From assembly GCA_009760855.2 (NCBI GenBank), contig WPIO01000036.1:3723501-3787500 (forward strand): a stretch of 64,000 nt of DNA. The letters run 5' to 3'. The notes below the pieces were generated by a model. That model saw nothing but the letters and a program-made list of their open reading frames with translations, made no database searches and was not told the origin of the DNA. This stretch comes from Cristatella mucedo. Taxonomy: Eukaryota > Bryozoa > Phylactolaemata > Cristatellidae. Of the stretch, positions 43,200 to 55,812 are shown one piece after another. The position numbers and the translations under genes are program-made. Position 1 is the stretch's first letter. Each line of letters starts with the position of its first letter.

Positions 43200-44490
43200 A
43201 ATTGTACTTTGAGTCATCCTCTGCAGTGGTTCTGGTCCTATCTCAGTGGGAGACTCCCGAGTATTGACGTGAATGGACAAAGATCATCTGAGATATCTCT
43301 GAAATATGGCATACCTCAGGGCTCCGTGCTAGGTCCGGTTCTTTTCACGGTTTATACTCTCCCTCTTGCTGATGTGATTGCCAAGCACAATCTAGGCGTT
43401 CACTTCTATGCGGATGACACTCAGTTGTACCTTTGCTTTGATCCCTCCCAGCCTTCGAGCACCTCAAATTCTCTCAACTCACTTGCCGCATGCATTTATG
43501 ACATCCCCACTTGGATGGCAGCAAATTTTCTAAAACTTAACGATGATAAAACTAACTTACTAGTTATGGGCAAACCCAGTGTGATTCAGAAATTGGAAAG
43601 GCTGACGCTCAAAATTGGCTCAGCCAGCATATCTCCAGTTGAATCAGCTCACAATCTAGGTGTCATATTCCAAAGCGACCTCTCGTTAGACCGTATCAGC
43701 TCCACAGTCACATCTGCCTATTTTCAGCTACAAAACATTGCTAAAATTCGGGCTTGTTTAGATAAGGATACCACGTCCAAGTTGGTCCATGCATTCGTGA
43801 CATCCCGTCTCGACTTCTGAAACTCACTGCTTACTGGCTTACCAGCATGTGCGATCAGGCGATTGCAGCTGGTGCAAAACTCTGCAGCTAGGCTTGTCTG
43901 TCGTGAGAGTTGCAGTTGCCACATCACACCACTTCTCGCCGACCTGCACTGGCTACCAATCAAGCAACGGATTGACTTCAAGTTTTTGTCGCTCCCTTTT
44001 AGGTCCCTTCATTCTTTGGCTCCAGTCTATCTCTCAGATCTACTACCCCATCAGGCCAAGCATCGTACCACCTGCTTTTCGGAATCCAACAGTCTACAAA
44101 TACCCCATACAAACCTCAAATCCTTTGGAGACCGTGCATTTAGTTCGTATGCTCCCAAAGCCTGGAACTCCCTCCCGAACTGCGTCAGAACATCCCCTGA
44201 CCTGACCACATTGAAAAAGAACTTAAAAACACACCTATTCAGGACAGCATTTGTTGGGTCTCTGTGATTCGTCCTTGATCTGCTTATGAATGCTGACACA
44301 GTTCATGCTGCCACTAACCACATTTGCATGCTGACCCTGTGCATGTCACCCGTAACCATGTTATTCATTTTGTTTGTTTATAAAGCATGATATTACTCAC
44401 CATTCAATTGCACTTCCCTTTGCAGCAAATGTAGGGCGCCTTGAGAGAGATTGAGTTCTCTGATGGTGCTCTATCAAGTGCATTATTATT
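43200..44490 (+). pseudogene. Best-preserved LINE family A copy: reverse transcriptase palm to 3' tail
   Basis: A single frame from 43209 to 44267 broken only by one TGA at 43818-43820, where other copies have Cys. Motifs in order are FWSYLSGRLPSIDVNGQ, GIPQGSVLGPVLF, FYADDTQLYLCFD (catalytic YADD), [90 protein letters not shown] and KKNLKTHLFRTAF. This identifies an L2/CR1-group APE-type LINE. The endonuclease and RT start are missing (5' truncation near 43.2 kb). The 3'UTR and (ATT)n tail run to 44490. Confidence 0.95.
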
Positions 44491-46912
44491 ATGATTATGG
44501 CGTTTTACTAATTGATAAAAGCTATAAGCCATTATATATCCTGTTCCAAATGAATATAAATCAGGAGCCGTGAATAATCTCCATCAACTATGATGACCGT
44601 GCTGATTCAGCATCCAACTTTCAGTATTCATCGACGTAAGGGGGTAGGACGGCCAGTAGTGGGAGTTATCCCCTCAAAGATGGCCGCTAATAGTAGTTGT
44701 CCCCCCAAAACACATTTGTTAATATCGTACAAAGACAAATTAAATGAATAGCATGACAATTGGCACAATGAACACTGGTAACATAAGCTATCGTTCGATG
44801 TGATATAGCTGCCGTGTTGACCTTATGATGACCTGTAAAAGTCCAAGGTCACGTATAGCACTGCAGCTCAGCCGTCAAATCACCCAGACTTACTACCAGT
44901 CACTGTAGAAATATGGCAAACTGCTTAAAATATGCAAGAAACTCAACTCCACGCTTAAAAATATAAAAAAATTCAACATCTCAAATTGTTGACTATCATC
45001 ACGACCACAGCCCAGGGACATTTTGTGACAGGCACATTATATGCATACACACCCATCATGCATAAATGCACAGGGGGGACGTGGAGACGGGTGATCCACA
45101 CCTATATTCCAAGTTTCACACAGATCGGCCCAGTATGGATCCAAGTTGCATAATTGATGAGGTACTAAGTACCACTGCTGGGAAAGCACTCAGAGAAGCT
45201 AACTTAAGCTGCCAAAGCATGTAGGTGACGAAAAACAAGATTGTTACTATATTTGTCACCATGCAACATGAAAAGACATACTTACGAGCACGTTTTTTAA
45301 ATTTCACGTTGATTGGGTCACTATTAGCCCATCTGTGACATTTTTACGACATGTGAGTGAAAGGATGAAAGGCTTAGCATGACAAGCACAGCCAGTTTTG
45401 ACCAAAACAAGTCTATCTACTGAGGTCCTATATGCATGCGAGAAGGCTGGAATGATTATGTAACTACATCAATCATATATTCCAAAGTTTTAAGGTGATC
45501 GGATCATTATTTTAGGAGATATGACATAAATGACAGCAGGCATTGGACTGTCGTTAGCAGATAAACTTGAGATCTCTAAGCTATAACCAAGAGGCAGCAC
45601 TAGGAAACGCTAACATCGCACGAACAATTGAATAAATAGATAAATATGGGTCTTAGGAATAGGTCAACCTAACAAGATCCTTTAGCCTAAGCAGAACATA
45701 TCCGTGATAGGTCTCATACCGCAGGCCGTCAATCCAAGCTACTGCCGGGCGGCTCACCGGCATTCGCCAATACAAATATCTAACTATTAACGACATAAAT
45801 GAGAACTTGAAATCACCTAAATTTCCTTGAATAGAAATGAATAACATTTTCAGACTGGCTTCCAGTAAACGACGCACTAGTTCCATCAAAGTCACCACGC
45901 TGACCGGCCGCCATACAGGGGACCACTCACGGCCGTCGCCTCGTACATTATGGCTGCCACAGGAACTGGATCAGCTGCCCCAGGATTCATGCGGTACCGT
46001 GATAATGGACTCTTTAGTTACGGCGGCCCTGGCAGCAGTAAATTCTCAATACATCATCCCTAATGTTCGTCTACTGACCGAACGACAGTCACTTCCGGTT
46101 TGTGATCCGATGTAAACATACCAATGTAAACATGTTTCTGCCAAGTAAATATGGAGTGGGCCTTGGAATGCCCTTTGCGGCCGGTTGCTATGGGAGGGGC
46201 GGGGAAGCTGAGGCTGGACAAGGCCCCAGCCGATTGGGGTTTACTCTTTTATGATCTTGTTATACTACCAGTCGGACGTTTGATCTCGAGGGGGGTGTCA
46301 TTTCCGGAAGATTTTTACGTTTTGTCATTTTCCAAAGTTATTTTCTGAGGGTCCGTTCAGGGCTGAGTAGCTTATATTCACAGAGTTCACCAGAAAACCG
46401 TAGTTCCGGCTCCGTTATTTTCAAAGATTTTTTTTTAGTGAGCTCGATGACACTTCCGGTTTAAAAAGGTCTCAGGTAAAAAATTTATTGACCATGTTCC
46501 AGTCATCTAACAGCCACCAAAATTTGTGATTACATTTATAATTAGTTTATCTTTTAATATGCAAACTTAAAATAAATTAACAATTCTTAAAACTTTTTAT
46601 CGGCTACCCCTGTAAGCGTAACTTGTCGCAGCAAAACGCTCTATTTCTCAACAATCTGGGAATCTTTACTGATTAGGGCGAAAAAGTCCCTCCTTCCCTC
46701 CACCTAGCCATAAAATGGCGCACTTTCGTGTGAGATGGACCACTTCCGTGTAGCGGCAAGATCGTGCAGCGTTGTCTTTAGTTACGGAACTACTAAGGCT
46801 CAGTGAATCTAGTCCACAGGCAGTGAGGTGCTCGTAAGAAATATTATCGACGCAGAGAGTGCAAACGCGTGACGACATCTGTTTGCGTCAGTCGTGGCCT
46901 TGACAGGCAGCA
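44491..46912. other. Intergenic, no gene recognised
   Basis: AT-richer sequence between the LINE and the Tigger element. Short frames only. CACTTCCGGTTT recurs at about 46090 and 46451, without further structure. Confidence 0.55.
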
Positions 46913-48965
46913 CAGTAGCCTCCCGCTGAAGTGCGCACCGCTGAAGTACGCATCCCGGTTAAGTACACATTTTTTCTTAAAATTCTGGGTTAAAGATTTA
47001 TTAGTAGTTAACAAGTCATGAATCGTCATTTGGTGCAGGTTTAGAAGTTTCTTACGCTTGGCTTTGAGGGAGACCACCCGGATTTTGCTTGAAACGATTC
47101 AAACGATTTCTTAAGATCGTTGAATGCATCATCAGCTTCAATTTGAACTTAAGAGCAGAGCAGAGCAGCTGATCCTCGATGTCGAGAACCTGCTTATTAA
47201 CAGATTCGAAACCCTGAAATACAACTCCTCTTTCTAAACCGGCATTGACGTCTTGAGGATTAACGTCGTCATCATCATGCATCACACTTTCAATAATCTG
47301 CATCCACTCCAAAAGCTCCTCAACATCTTCCAATACCACAGCAACATATTCTTCGTTGTTCTTGTCATCAACGCGAACGACCTCTTATAGTTCTGATGAG
47401 GCAATAGATAAATTCAATGTTTCGAAAGTCTTCTCAAGTTCGGTGCAAACATCTTCAACATTGCTGTCAGCCTCCAGTTCTGGCTCTAAAGTCATTAGTT
47501 CGGCCTTGACAACAACTTTTTTGATCGAGCCCGGCAAAACAAAATCCCAGGCTTCATTCACATAACTTGCAGCATCGAGCAGATGCGCTGGATTTCCGTA
47601 AAAGACCCCTGCAACACCTCATCGCAATCTTCGCCCCTGATCTTTCTTTCGACTTTTCGTCTCATCGTCAACTTCATAAAAGTCAAGAACATCATTGAGC
47701 TACAAATATTTGTATCTCTTTTTCAGAGCTGCGATTATTCCCATGTCTCAAGGCTGTTTTCAGCTTGCACAATTCGGGAGAAAGAAAACAATTCGAATAT
47801 TGTCGCTTTCGAAGGCTTCAAAATGTCCCGGAGCGTTGTTCATCAGTATTAGAACGCGACGTCCTTTTCATTTTTTTATTCTAGAAAAAACCACCTCATT
47901 GGACCACCTCAAACATGTTCCTACATCCATCCAAGCTTTTGCTTGATTCAAATAAGGAGCTGGCCAATGTCGGTCTTTAATGCAAGCTGATTTTTTGGGT
48001 TTTCCGATCAAAGTGCAAGGAATTCTGTGAGTTCCGGTTGCGTTTGCGCAAACACTAAGAGAAACTCGATCTTTCGCCTTCTTTTTGCCTCTAGTGGTTA
48101 TAATATCCTCGTCTGAATAAGAAGACTATAACTTGAAAGCAATCAAAAAACAAACTCAGCATCATATTGCGTGATACTCGCGTAAATGTTTTCTAAAGCA
48201 GCTAAGAATTTTGATCGTTCTTGTTGACTTCTGGTCGCTCTCCGTGAAGAAGAATCTTCTGCAATCCACACCGAACTCTGAATCGACTTAACCGTTGCCA
48301 AGATGCCGTAAAGTCTGATTCAGGAATTGAGAGGCTGGACGCAATGCTTTTCGCTTTGGCTATGACGATGGATGGTGGTACAGGAAAGGCTGGCACGACG
48401 CATGCTGTCAATCCAGACAAAAAGCATGTCCTCAAGCTCTCTAAATCATCCAACTGACGCTTGAAAAGTCTTCTTCTTAGCCTCTTCAGTCGTCAGGACA
48501 GATCGTTCTTGGATCGCTTAACGGTTCTCCTAAATCTTAAGGATGGCGCCTTCACTAACGTCGTACTCCCGCGCTATGGCCCTCTTACTGGGAGCAGACA
48601 CTTTGCTTAGCTTCGAGATGATTTCACAACGTTGAGACTCATTGAGGTGCTTGCCGTTTGGTTTCTTTGACATCGTAGCAAAGTCGAAGCTGTAAGGAAA
48701 GGGACATGTTTAAGGAACGAGACAGAGAAATCAAAGGACAAATATAAAGCGGGAGCAGGGAAACACGATGCAAGTCATTAACAAACAACGCACAGATGTT
48801 GAATGAATCGGTCAGATCGCGCATGCGTGTCACAATACACACGGTGCTGCCCGGTACGGGCAAGTGCTCCGGAGAGTGTGCCGCATACCAACGAGTACGC
48901 ACCCACCGGCTAAGTACGCACAAACTTTGCAGGTTCAAGTTGCGTACTTAAACGGGAGACTACTG
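46913..48965 (-). mobile_element. Tigger/jerky (pogo-group) DNA transposon, 2053 bp, with terminal inverted repeats
   Basis: Left end CAGTAGCCTCCCGCTGAAGT and right end (reverse complement) CAGTAGTCTCCCGTTTAAGT form imperfect inverted repeats of about 25 bp. AAGTACGCA-like motifs recur inside both ends. The right flank is TA and the left flank CA, suggesting a decayed TA target duplication. Between them lies a decayed CENP-B-type transposase on the - strand. Confidence 0.88.
47050..48673 (-). pseudogene. Tigger/jerky-type transposase, decayed
   Basis: Start ATG at 48673-48671. The frame begins with a CENP-B helix-turn-helix (LNESQRCEIISKLSKV, KRAIAREYDVSEGAILKI), then stops. Next comes the second DNA-binding part (FTASWQRLSRFRVRCGLQKI, LHGE), then DRVSLSVCANATGTHRIPCT, AKAWMDVGTCLRWSN and RVLILMNNAPGHFEAFESDN of the DDE domain. 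The usual catalytic Asp in LLDNAPGH is Asn here. With several stops this copy cannot move itself. No host gene lies inside. Confidence 0.88.
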
Positions 48966-49759
48966 TATTTGACGCGAACTCTGAGAGAAAACCTAACAGT
49001 CAGAATGCGACGAAACTTGGTTGGCCGGCACTTCGACAGTCTACTTTTGTCTGGAGCCGGAAGTTTGATGAGCAATAGACTCGCAAAAGATGTGATCTTA
49101 ATGTGATGAAAACATGTTATTATTTAAGGCTTATCATGATTTAAGACTTTTAATCTTTGCTATAGATAAATTTCAAGCTAGATCAAGCTTGGCTGCTTCA
49201 ATAGCCTCGTTCACTTAGCAGCAGAACAGCACTTTTGCCGCAAGCACTTTCGCCTGCTGCGGGCAAGACTCGTTGTCCAGCAGACGAACACGAACCCCGC
49301 CCCATTGAGCTTCAGCATTCTCCACGCTTCTTACGACAGGGCTGATTTCACTTCGCCGGAGAAGCAAATGGCCGGCAGTGCGACAATATTCTCCGTGGCT
49401 TCAAAAATAAAAGACTGCGCATGAGACTATTTCACGTACTTAAATACAAGACACTCAATGTCGCTCAGCGTTTCAGATTTCATCTTCTGTATAGCCGCGT
49501 CTGGGGATAAAAGCTAGTTACTACAAAACACTTGGAGATGCCTCTTTGAATAGGGCTAGGGGCACCGGCCTCACCGGTGGAAGTTGCTGGAGGGAGGCAT
49601 TCAGAGAGTGTCAAAACTTGGGCGAACGTCTTGTTATGTAAGATGCTTTGTTTTAAATACGAATTTGTGTTTTCTTCCGTAGATAGAAATACACAAATTT
49701 AAGGAATTAGCCGATATAGTGTTCTCTTTTATATAGCGGCCGAGCAGCCTGAAAGGGCT

Positions 49760-50425
49760 CACTGCTTGCTAGTCTACCGTCCTGTGACATCAGGAACTTA
49801 CAGTTAGCGTAAAACTCTGCAGCTAGGCTTATATGTCAAGAGCGTTCCAGTTGTCACATGAACTTCTAGCTGACCTGCGCTGGCTCCCAGTCAAGCAACG
49901 CATCGTGTTCAAGGTTCTGCCACTCACTTTTAGGCTCATTTGTTCTTGGGCTTCAGTATACCTATCAGATCTACTCGACCACCAGGCTACGCCTCGTACC
50001 ACCCGCTTTCTGAATCGAATCGTTCACTTACGCCTCGTGCGAATCTCAAATCATTTAGAGACCGTGCCTTTAGTTCGTATATTCCCAAAACCTGGAAACT
50101 CACTTCTGCCTAGCTTTACGACATCATCTGACTTGACATTCAAAAAGAAGCTTAAATCGCATCTAGTTGTGACAACATTTAGTGGGTTCATGTCACTCGT
50201 GATTTGTGTGCTTATGAGCCCTGACATCCTGCGTGCTGTCACTAACTAAGTTTGGATGCTGACCGTGTACGTATCACCTTTAACCATGTTAGGCTTGTTG
50301 TCATTGAGCATGCTACCACTAACCATTTAATCGTGCTTCCTTTGCAGCAAAAACTGCAAAGTGCCTAGAAAGGATGATATTCTCTGGGGGTGCTATTTGA
50401 ATGTATTATAATTATTAATAACATT
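49760..50425 (+). pseudogene. LINE family A 3' end, older copy
   Basis: LACxLTVA-like start, LRWLPVKQRIVFKVLPLTFR, LDHQATPRTTRFLNRIV, NLKSFRDRAFSS-like remnant and KKKLKSHLVVTTFSG, then the 3'UTR and tail GCAAAGTGCCTAGAAAGGAT with ATTATAATTATT. Diverged, with frameshifts. Confidence 0.88.
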
Positions 50426-50502
50426 ATTATCAACGTCATCAGCGCTCGCGTTGGTCACTTAAGGATTGCCCACTGCCGCCTAAACCAGGCTTTGGTCAGC
50501 AG

Positions 50503-50660
50503 TAATGGCACACCAGGTAAGGTGGTTGCTTTCCACGACCTCATTCCCGAGGTCACGGGTTCGAATCCTGCGATGGGTGATAGTTTATCGCTGCTGCAAG
50601 CGGTGGTGATAGCCGCAAAGGCTCTTCTTTCACTGTACAAAATGGGTTGTTAAATCATTA
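50503..50660 (+). repeat. tRNA-derived SINE, family 1
   Basis: ATGGCACACCAGGTAAGGTG, GGTTCGAATCCTGCGATGGG, then a body with several G-U compatible changes in the hairpin (GCTGCTGCAAGCGGTGGTG), GGCTCTTCTTTCACTGTACA and TTGTTAAATCATTAG. Confidence 0.9.
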
Positions 50661-50984
50661 GTATTTTATTATTTTTAAAGACTAGAGCCCAAGCTCTGGG
50701 GGTCAAAGGGTGTGAGTGTCTTACCCCTGGGCGTAGCCCAATAGGATGCTAACCGCCTCTTTTCAGAACGAATTTAAATCAGTCAGCTCTACCAGATTCC
50801 AAAAGTTGATTCCCAATTCGTGAAGAGCTCGCGTATGCCAGATGCCTTGATGCAAAAACTGAGGTCATGCCAAATTAATTTTTCCTTCCTATCGCAGCAT
50901 ATCAATCTTAGCTCGCAAGTATTGCAACTAGCAAAATGAAACATTAAAATATAGGGAAAATGTATGCAAGCAGACTTGCTGTTC

Positions 50985-51700
50985 GTGACCCTTCCAGCTG
51001 TCACATGCACTTCCTGCTTGTCTCTTACCGTGAAAGTTCACTGCTTGCTGGCCTACAGGCATGTGCAATCAGGCGCTTACAGCTGCTGCAAAACTCTGCA
51101 GCTAGGCTTGTCTGTCGTGAGCGTTGCAGCTGCCACATCACACTATTTCTGCCGACCTGCACTGGCTACCAGTCTAGCAACACATCGACTTCAAGGTTTT
51201 GTCGCTCACTTTTAGAACCCTTCATTCTTTGGCTCCAGCCCTACCTATTAGATCAACTCCCAACCAAGCTAAGCATCTTACGAGCCGCTTTTCAGAATGC
51301 TACTGTTTACCTAAACCTCGTACGAAGTTCAAATCCTTTGGAGACCGTACATTTAGTTCGTATGCTCCCAAAGCCTGAAAACCACTCCCGACTTCCGTCA
51401 CGACATCCCCTGACTTGACTACATTTAAAAAGAAATTGAAAACGCACCCACTTATGACAGCATTTAGTGGGTCCCTGTGATTCGTCCTTGATGTACTTAT
51501 GCGTGCTGACACTGTGCATGCTGCCACTAAACCACATTTGCATGCTTACCGTGTGCATGTCACCCCTAACCATATTATTCATTTTGTTTATCGAGCATGA
51601 TACCATTCACCATTTAATCGTGTTTCCTTTGCAGCAAATGTAAAGCGCCTAGGAAGAGATTGAGTTCTCTGAGGGCGCTTTATCAAGTGTGTTATTATTA
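50985..51700 (+). pseudogene. LINE family A 3' end
   Basis: [20 protein letters not shown], then frameshifted LADLHWLPV region, SLEPFILWLQPYL-like remnant, KSNPLETVHLVRMLPKP and the complete 3'UTR and tail GTAAAGCGCCTAGGAAGAGA with (ATT)n. Confidence 0.9.
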
Positions 51701-52955
51701 ATATTATAACTTACTTAGATGACACTATTAGTCTTGAATTGAGATTAAGATTAAGCCCAAGCTATCAAATTTGGTAACCCATTGACTTCAAGGCTGGAGG
51801 ACAAACAAGGCTTCGGAACTTTTTTAATGCCAAATTTGAAATAAAGCTACTTGTCAGAGTATAGATAGGATTTATGTGAATCACCCCTGATGAACTTGTA
51901 ATGCTTGCTGTGGGCATGTTACAACAAAAAATTAAATATGCATGAGTTTAGGACATGCTAAGTGCCATGGTGTAGACTAAACGTTTATTCATGGTGTACA
52001 TAATTACCAGCTCAAAAACCAGCCTCAGATCTGTGTAACAGATTCTGGGCACAATCGGAGCCGATATAGAGGAGGCGAAAATATACGAACTGAATTGCTG
52101 CTTCTCCTTAGAGGCTCGGCTCCTGCTGAGTAGTTGCAGCTTTTTCTGCTCACCAACGACGACAGCAACAACTAACTGTGCCTGCTGTGCGTGCTCCAAT
52201 GCACAAGATTCGTACGAGGTATCTTTTAGGCCTGCGTAGGAAATACACCAGTTTCGTGCACAACCGAATCATGATGGAGCTGGGATTCTACTATATGCAA
52301 AAAGTTGCAAGAAACTAAAAAATGGCTGCCAACTCGAGTCTTGGTTGCCGATACAAAAATTGCACACGTAGCTAAGTGAAGGCAGGCGGTGCAACAGCCT
52401 GACTTCGAAGGAGCTCCCGTTTCGCATTTGGTCGCACTGGACAAGCTTGCTTGATTGCTGATTTATAAACAGGAGCGTGATCAATTGGTGATTAATCAAT
52501 TGTAATGTCGAAGAATGTAAGAATCCACGCCAAATCGAGTTTTGTCTGCTGATGATAGACACAGACTAACGATAAGCTCCACCAAGCTCTACTAATGCTA
52601 GGTGCAGAGTGGCCGTGCATGGCAACCGTTGAGGCTAAATCGTGTTTTCGGCAGTTGCCATACTTTGCTTGCTACACGTAAGAAGCAAAACTGCTAAAAA
52701 TTTTGCTCCGGATTTTGTCTCGGAGGAACAGCTTCGTACCACACTTGTGTAGCACATCTTTTTGCATTATCCTGTTTGAGATTTACCGATTAGTTTAGGG
52801 GTTTGGGTGAGAAACGAATGACTGACATTCCTGACATTGAGAAGCTGGCTCACAGACTACGATCTGGATTGCCCAATTGCAGCCACGGAGCCTGTGGATG
52901 CCACGTGACAGGTAAGGGCCCACTCAGCAATTCTCGGCAGTCGATGTCGCAGTAA

Positions 52956-53098
<143 letters not shown>

Positions 53099-53901
53099 CA
53101 AGATGGCGGGGCAGTCGTTTTGAGGCTGCACCTCGTTCGCTGTCATCAATGGCCACTTCAAATGGTCGTCGCCAGCCCTGCCAATTCGCAGTGAGTGAAG
53201 CTGTACAGCTGAGCATTGAACCACTACGGGTCCGTAAATGGATCAAACAAACACGATAGGAGCACCACCACTGCCATATCGTCCGCTGGCTTGTCTAAAA
53301 AGACAGGCGGTGGCTCGGTTTTACTGCACCGGCGACCTTCCAAGACAGCAGTTTCTATCGCCGAAATCGGTGCGGCGGTTCTACGAGGGCTTGTCCATGT
53401 CAGCAAGCTCTATCGTCCAGTCGTCGGACTCCTCGAAAAATTGTCATATTACTTCTAATGCTGCCATTACTTCTACTATTGCTTCTGCAATTGCTGCTCA
53501 TATTCTCACAGTTCTTGCAGAGTAATTAATGGTGGAAATTTGGGCGAGAGTTTTCGGGCCGACTTTTAGCTGGGTCCCTTCGGCAGCAGTAGGCGGAAGC
53601 TGCTGCTGCTGCTGCCAGGGAGAAAGCATTACGTCTCCAGATGGAGCAGCTGATTCGGATGTCAGATAAGGATCAGGAATTTCAAAGGAGGAGCTCTTCA
53701 AAGTTCTGATACAAATTGCCGAATACCTCTCTCTGAATCGCCGCAAACGGCTCACACGAACGGCTCACAGAGAAAAACAAGACAACCAGATAACTTTCTG
53801 CACTCGCAGCTATAGAGCAGGGAGAATACGTCTGCACACACTTGGGGAGGGTTTATACATTAATTACTGAAGAAGCAGGCAGGCAATACTTGATTTAAAA
53901 A

Positions 53902-53941
<40 letters not shown>

Positions 53942-55704
53942 CAAGCTGTTCTTGCAGATAAATCACGATGCCTACGTATCACATTACATTACACGTAGCC
54001 TCAAACTCATAACAGCATTAGGATAGAAGTTTCGCATTCAAAAGAAATAACAGGTAAGTTGAGTAAATGATCTTTGCATATTTCGAACCGAAATATATCA
54101 GGACGCGACGCAGATATACTGAATTGTAATATGGCTGTCATTTATAAACTTTGTAATTTTGAAAGATCACACAGTGTTTTCTGTAAGGATCTCTAGCGAG
54201 GTTTCCAAGGTCCTCTTAAAGTTACTACTGGTGACAGCAGCCCCACATCTCGGCTATCAGGCACTAGACTTAAGCACTAACTCTATAACAATTGCAAGTC
54301 ATAGCACTGCAAGATGTTTACTATTTGTCCGATTAATCAGGCAGCTGAGAGGTAACAGGAGTTTCAGGAGGCAAGTGCTACACGAACCAAGGTCAAGGAA
54401 GAAGTGGCGACAGAAGTGACTCCACGGTTCACCGGTTCAATGGGCAAGGCATACCTACACCAGGGGATGCCGATAAAGAGCGACGCAAAGTGTGCAGCTG
54501 ATTAAGCGACTGCGTCACTCGCTAACAATGTGCTAGTGGCACACCGAGAAGGTTTTCGGGAAAATATACAGGAACCAGAACCACACCGGATTATCCGGGT
54601 CATCATTCAGCACCTAAATCGCAGCAACTAACGAGGGACGTGATCAGCAGCAGCTTTAAGCTCAATGTCACTTACAGCTTGAAGCTCAATTTCATCTACA
54701 GCATGAACATGAAGTGCAACACACGCTTTGGAATGAAACTCAGCAGGTCAGGTAAAGCCATAGCTACGCCGGCAGGATAGGATTAAGCTAATCCGGCGGC
54801 CAAGCGTCTCAAAAAGTGAGCTTGAAAAAAATGTACTTCCGAATTTAAGGAGACTCGAAAAGACGAGCTGTAAAGTCGGAAATACATAGTCAGCATTAGG
54901 CTCCTATCGATAAGTGAAGCGCTGATACGGTAGGTAGCCTGCGGCAACTACTGAGCGTAGCCAAGTCAGACCAGCATGCATGCGTGCAGCTGCCTTGACG
55001 ACTTCAATTAGCCCCGAAGAGCACCAGCTGCATGTGACGCGGCCGGAAATTGAAGCCCAGAGGCACGAACTAAAAGAAAAGCTGGTTCACGATCAGGACT
55101 CGTTGCGGGACACTTGTGAAATCTAGCTGCTGCTTCTGCTGCCGCTGCTTTAGGAATCGAGGGATATCTATTAGCGTAGCTCCTGCTCCTGCATCGCGAG
55201 CTGCTGCTGCCTTGCTTCTCCACATTGGCGCACGACGCCGGCGCCAGTGTGGACCAGCTCGATTCGATAGTCGGCCTCTCGGCGATCGTGGCGATGCCAT
55301 CGAATCCTGTCATGCCGCATGGCGTTGCAGCGAACCTTCGGCGGCTGGAGGTGTATGTGCGGGCGCTGGCCGACTACAGCTGCTGCTAATGGCTCCTGTC
55401 AAGGCCAGCCGTGCTACGCTACAATTATTGCCGTCTGGAGGAGCTGTGGCTGCTACAGCCGAAACACGTCGGTAATTTAAGAACTGCTTTTCATTATTTG
55501 GTCACGTTTGTGGAGTAGTGGCTGCTTTTTAACTCAATGCTCAGATGCACGGGCACGAGTCTGGTCGATCAATGATCGCTGAAGACCGAGAACGTTCGCC
55601 GCCGAAATGTGTGCATTAACTTAACTAGTCTGTGTACACACTCCAGTGTCTTTGACACTAGGTCTCACCCCAGGGGTAAGGTACTCTTGTCACGATACTA
55701 GTTG

Positions 55705-55812
55705 TGGTTTAAGTACTGCAATGGTCGCTTCTTTAGTGGCCACTGCAAGCGATGATGATAGCCATTAAGGTTCTTCTGCCGCTATATACATGAGGCTGTT
55801 TAATAAGCTTAC
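55705..55812 (+). repeat. Decayed SINE family 1 body
   Basis: TTCTTTAGTGGCCACTGCAA, GATGATAGCCATTAAGGTTC, TTCTGCCGCTATATACATGA, GGCTGTTTAATAAGCTTA. The head is not preserved. Confidence 0.75.

Noticed and set aside
53498-55475. Gag-like or coiled-coil gene around REKALRLQMEQLIR at about 53.61-53.70 kb
   Set aside because: A short heptad-like stretch only, followed by stops in every frame; no zinc knuckle, protease or polymerase nearby.
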